Source of the DNA: an uncultured Endomicrobiia bacterium
Lineage (GTDB): Bacteria > Elusimicrobiota > Endomicrobiia > Endomicrobiales > Endomicrobiaceae
Assembly (NCBI GenBank): GCA_905236115.1
Contig: CAJOOL010000112.1
Location: 1-8,330 of the forward strand
Direction: 5' to 3'
DNA: 8,330 bases
The number at the start of each line of letters is the position of its first letter. Position 1 is the first letter of the stretch. A program made the translations under genes and the position numbers. The notes below the pieces were generated by a model. That model saw nothing but the letters and a program-made list of their open reading frames with translations. It did no database searches and was not told where the DNA came from. This document shows, piece after piece, positions 5,096 through 8,330 of the stretch.

Positions 5096-8000
5096 ATGTT
5101 AAAACACTTGCTTGAGAAGTTTGGTAGGAAGAAGGAAACAAAATCTTTAGTGACGGGAGGGGAAACTTTCTCGTCGCTTAAAACGGCGGCGGAAGAAAAT
5201 GAACGGGGGTGGTCATTTGATGCTTTTGATGACCATAAAGAAACCCGCAGCGGACAGGCCGGAATCAACGGACAAGCCCGCGGCAGCGAGGAAAACCGCG
5301 GAGGTTCTTCGGCTTACGGTCATTTCAGCTTTTCGGCTGCTTTGATGTCGGCGAAGAATTCTTTCTCTAAATTCTTCAACGGCACGGGAAACTGGATGTT
5401 ATCCCTGAATACCGTTAAAATCATAGCAATAATCGTCGTAAACTGCTTCTTGTTGACGGGCGTTTACGGACAGGCTGTTGCTATGGTGCTGGATAACCGG
5501 AGAGCAACGGAAAAATTTAAACAGATTTTTGAAGATTTTGATCTCCCATATTCTTACGGAAAAATAACTTCCGCAAACTATAAAGCAAGTGATAAAGTAG
5601 TTATAAATATACAGGATTTGCACAGCCATCCTGAAGTTCAGAAAAATATCAGCAATATAATTTCCGTATTTGACAACAAATACGGTGTAAAAAATATATT
5701 TTTGGAAGGTGCATACGGAGATGTCAGCACGAAATGGCTTACCGCAGGCAAAGATGAAAATATAAGAAATTCCGTAATGGAAAAACTGATACAGGCAGGA
5801 AGACTTACCGGTGCGGAATATTATTCGGCTTCCAAAAACAAAACCGAGATAATTAAAGGTTTGGAAAATAAAGAAGCGTATTTTGACAACTTGAAAAGAT
5901 TCGGTTCTTTGATAGATAATCAGGGCGAAATAACGGCACATATCAATGCCATAAAAGACACTGTAAAAAATCTTCAAGACCTTTACTACAACAGACAGCA
6001 GAAAAAAATAGAGGAACTTTCCGCAAGCTATACGGCAGGCGAAACCGAAGCCAAAAAATATTTTACCCTTATGAAAAAGCACGCCGATAAACTGGGCGTA
6101 GATATACAGGCATATCCTAACCTGTCGCTGTATATGGCACTTTTGGAAATGCAGAAAGAAATAAACTACGAAAAAACTACTCAGCAGCTACAGGTATTCG
6201 TGCTGAAGCTGAAAGAAGTGCTGCCGTATAACGCATACAAAATGCTGGTGGACGGAACGAAAAACTTCTCTCAGATGGATAAACTCTACGGATACATAAT
6301 AAAACTTTCCAAGCAGTATTCGCTGGATTTATCGCACAACTTTGCAGAGCTGGAAAAATTCTTTGCTTATATAGAGCTGAGCCAGAAAATAAATCCGCTG
6401 GAACTGATAAAAGAAGAACAGAACTTTAAAGACGAAATCAACGACAGATTCGCCGTAAATAAAGCTCAGTCCGAAGTGGTATTTTTGAGCGGTTTTGTAA
6501 AATATTATCAGGATTATCTGACCGGAAAAATAACCTCCGACGACTGCCAATATTATAAAAATAATATAGAAAACTTCAAATATCTGTGGGTAAAATACAT
6601 AGATAACAGGGAAATTGCCGCATTGGCAAAATATGAAGAAATGTCGGATACTTTCTATAAAATAAACTACGACAGAAACTTCTATTTTATGGAAAATATG
6701 GGGCAGGTGCTTGACGCCAAAAAGACCGATAAAGAAGCCGACGGAAGCGACGAACTGCAAAAGACTATGAACTCTTTGAAAGATGCCAAAGAGATATATA
6801 TTACGGTTACCGGAGGTTTCCATACTCAGGGCGTATCCGACCTGTTGACGAAAGCAGGCATTACCAACATAGTTATTACGCCTAATGTTACCGGCGACAC
6901 GCAGGTAGCCGAAGAAACTTATTACAGAATAGCTCAGGAACAGGCCAAGATTTCTTTCCAGGCTTTGGCCGCGTTGATACCGTCTGAGGCAATATTGCAG
7001 GGTGATGCAAATGCCGTAAGAGATATTTTACAGGCGGTAGCCGATGCCGTTGAAGGGACGGGAGCCGATATAAATGAAGTGCTCAAACAGATGTCGGCAG
7101 ACGGTTTTAAACAGGAAGCCGACGGAAAAAATGTCAGTATAACATATCAAAATGATATGTTCAGAATAACGGTAGGTGATAAGGTATACACCTATACACG
7201 CGGTGAGAAAAACCGGATTGTGCAGGTGGGTGAAACTTCCGCCGGACTGCAAAAGAGCAAAGCAAGCATAGAAATGTCTTCTATGGCTGCAATTATTTTT
7301 GCGGCTTTGTCTGTGGCTTCAATTCCTATAGTTATTCCGTTTTCCATAATGGCAGGTTTTGCACCGTTTATTTTTGTTCCGTTAATAATAACCGTTAAAA
7401 TGATGTTTAAAGCGGTTTCTTTGGCAAAACAAGATAGTCTTTTTACCGATATTCAGGTTATTGTTAATGATATAGCAAAAGAAAAAATTACCGAGTCTGA
7501 TCAGAATGATTGGGAAGTTTTTGAAAAAATGATGGAATCTTTATCTTCAGATACGCAGGATGCTTTAATAAGAGCATTGGATATTTCCGGTGCAAATTCT
7601 TGGGCAGATTGGAGAGGACTCAACAATGAAGAGAAAATGAAGTATGTAAGTTTTTCTTTAAATGAAAACGGTGAACTTTTTGAGGTAAAAGACGGAAAAC
7701 TTTTGATAAATCCGTTGATGTTAGGCGGATTTATGTCTTCTTCAAATATGAAACACAGATACCTCTTGGAAACTTTCGTAAAGCATGAAATCTCACATTT
7801 GAACTTTGCAAAAGGGGATTTTAATTCCAAAACAATAGAATTTATTCATAATAATAGTCCTTGGCTGGGAAGACTTATTTACGGAATAGTTTCCGGTGCT
7901 ATGTCGCTTATCCATAAGGCTCCTTGGCTGGAAGAAATAATAGTATCTTTCGGTGATACGAGAAGATATATTACAAGTATAGTTCAGAGTTTGGCAAGCG

Positions 8001-8330
8001 AGAAAAGAAACGCATTTGACATAGCAGGAAAAACCGTTGAAAAACTGCTTTCCGCAGAGGGGTTGACAAGAGAAGAAAGAAGTGATATTGAGAACGAATA
8101 TAATAAAGCGAGAAAAGTAGTATTAGGCAAAAATTCGGTTGAAGCTTTTGAAGCCAGACAGACTTCCACGTACGGTAAACCGGGCGGTATACCTGCCGGA
8201 AAATCCATCCAAACCAAAAACCAGATAATAGCTGCAGCAAATGCCGTTACAAATAATGTCGTTCAGCTGGGAACCGGTGCAGGTAAAGATGATGCTTTTG
8301 CACTGGCTCAGGCTTATTTATTTTTTTTAT
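5096..8330 (+). CDS. Large multidomain membrane protein: Tiki/EreA/ChaN-like domain, HExxH peptidase motif, SecA-like motif I; 3' end beyond window
   Basis: The frame is open for 1,078 codons to the window edge. AAGGAG (5083-5088) lies 7 nt before the ATG and an in-frame TAA at 5090-5092 fixes the start. Residues 1-105 are hydrophilic, with a Gly/Ser/Asn-rich stretch (about 55-75); 109-131 is a membrane segment. Residues about 165-605 show IQDLHSHPEVQ (H176, H178), FLEGAYGD (E204) and TGGFHTQGV (G573-H576). That His, Glu and late GxxH order is typical of the Tiki/TraB/ChaN/erythromycin-esterase superfamily, here with a long helical insertion. Residues 730-767 are hydrophobic with prolines, probably a membrane hairpin. 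HEISH (897-901) is a zinc-peptidase motif, and E946/E947 could give a third ligand. Q1043 and TGAGK (1060-1064) match SecA spacing. Substrate and reaction are unknown. The upstream membrane-protein gene is probably in the same operon. Confidence 0.85.
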   Translation, partial: MLKHLLEKFGRKKETKSLVTGGETFSSLKTAAEENERGWSFDAFDDHKETRSGQAGINGQARGSEENRGGSSAYGHFSFSAALMSAKNSFSKFFNGTGNWMLSLNTVKIIAIIVVNCFLLTGVYGQAVAMVLDNRRATEKFKQIFEDFDLPYSYGKITSANYKASDKVVINIQDLHSHPEVQKNISNIISVFDNKYGVKNIFLEGAYGDVSTKWLTAGKDENIRNSVMEKLIQAGRLTGAEYYSASKNKTEIIKGLENKEAYFDNLKRFGSLIDNQGEITAHINAIKDTVKNLQDLYYNRQQKKIEELSASYTAGETEAKKYFTLMKKHADKLGVDIQAYPNLSLYMALLEMQKEINYEKTTQQLQVFVLKLKEVLPYNAYKMLVDGTKNFSQMDKLYGYIIKLSKQYSLDLSHNFAELEKFFAYIELSQKINPLELIKEEQNFKDEINDRFAVNKAQSEVVFLSGFVKYYQDYLTGKITSDDCQYYKNNIENFKYLWVKYIDNREIAALAKYEEMSDTFYKINYDRNFYFMENMGQVLDAKKTDKEADGSDELQKTMNSLKDAKEIYITVTGGFHTQGVSDLLTKAGITNIVITPNVTGDTQVAEETYYRIAQEQAKISFQALAALIPSEAILQGDANAVRDILQAVADAVEGTGADINEVLKQMSADGFKQEADGKNVSITYQNDMFRITVGDKVYTYTRGEKNRIVQVGETSAGLQKSKASIEMSSMAAIIFAALSVASIPIVIPFSIMAGFAPFIFVPLIITVKMMFKAVSLAKQDSLFTDIQVIVNDIAKEKITESDQNDWEVFEKMMESLSSDTQDALIRALDISGANSWADWRGLNNEEKMKYVSFSLNENGELFEVKDGKLLINPLMLGGFMSSSNMKHRYLLETFVKHEISHLNFAKGDFNSKTIEFIHNNSPWLGRLIYGIVSGAMSLIHKAPWLEEIIVSFGDTRRYITSIVQSLASEKRNAFDIAGKTVEKLLSAEGLTREERSDIENEYNKARKVVLGKNSVEAFEARQTSTYGKPGGIPAGKSIQTKNQIIAAANAVTNNVVQLGTGAGKDDAFALAQAYLFFL

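Noticed and set aside
5399..6823. Minus-strand frames of 227 and 164 codons opposite the large gene (5399-6082 and 6329-6823).
   Set aside because: Both are Phe/Ile/Tyr-rich shadows created by the Lys- and Asn-rich plus-strand codons. The plus-strand frame is unbroken with conserved motifs.
7260..7900. Apparent drop in GC (about 27-42% per line) at the membrane hairpin of the large gene, suggesting a fusion joint.
   Set aside because: Equally AT-rich lines occur earlier in the same gene (for example 5641-5700), so composition does not mark a boundary.
8321..8328. Run of eight T near the window end as a programmed or assembly frameshift.
   Set aside because: The frame is intact up to the last base, and nothing beyond the edge can be read.

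Overview
The window looks like chromosomal DNA from a low-GC, probably diderm bacterium. GC is about 40% in sampled lines of glyQ and about 20% in the small insert beside it. The evidence for a bacterium is the split alpha2/beta2 glycyl-tRNA synthetase, clear Shine-Dalgarno sites and sigma70-type promoters. Large exported and membrane proteins of unknown role suggest a lineage such as Elusimicrobiota, Omnitrophota or gut Melainabacteria, but that placement is recollection only and is weak.

Minus strand, 1-1422: a promoter at about 1394-1422 drives glyQ (506-1351). The next conserved gene is glyS, of which only the first 21 codons are in the window (1-65). Between them sits a very AT-rich GIY-YIG nuclease gene (134-433), flanked on both sides by a 31-bp imperfect palindrome in mirror orientation (92-122 and 455-485). 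Removing 89-488 would leave a 40-nt glyQ-glyS gap, so the unit reads as a small cassette inserted in a tRNA-synthetase operon.

Plus strand, 1423-5041: a divergent promoter (1469-1497) is followed by tandem AGTTGAAN octamers and a long purine-rich leader. It serves a membrane-anchored protein with two similar beta-rich halves (1671-2447), which ends in an AT-rich hairpin terminator. An extended -10 promoter (2501-2509) serves a secreted 566-residue protein with YD-like repeats (2548-4248). A third promoter (4277-4305), again followed at the start point by the octamer, serves a 220-residue membrane protein (4379-5041).

Plus strand, 5096-8330: one uninterrupted frame of at least 1,078 codons runs off the window end. 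It encodes, in order, a Gly/Ser/Asn-rich N-terminus, a membrane segment, a domain with the hallmarks of the Tiki/TraB/ChaN/EreA superfamily (H176, E204, GGFH 573-576), a hydrophobic hairpin (730-767), an HEISH metallopeptidase motif (897-901), and at the very edge a SecA-like Q residue plus motif I (Q1043, TGAGK 1060-1064). This combination is the most interesting content of the window. The four plus-strand genes all encode exported or membrane-associated products of unknown function, and the last two probably share a transcript.
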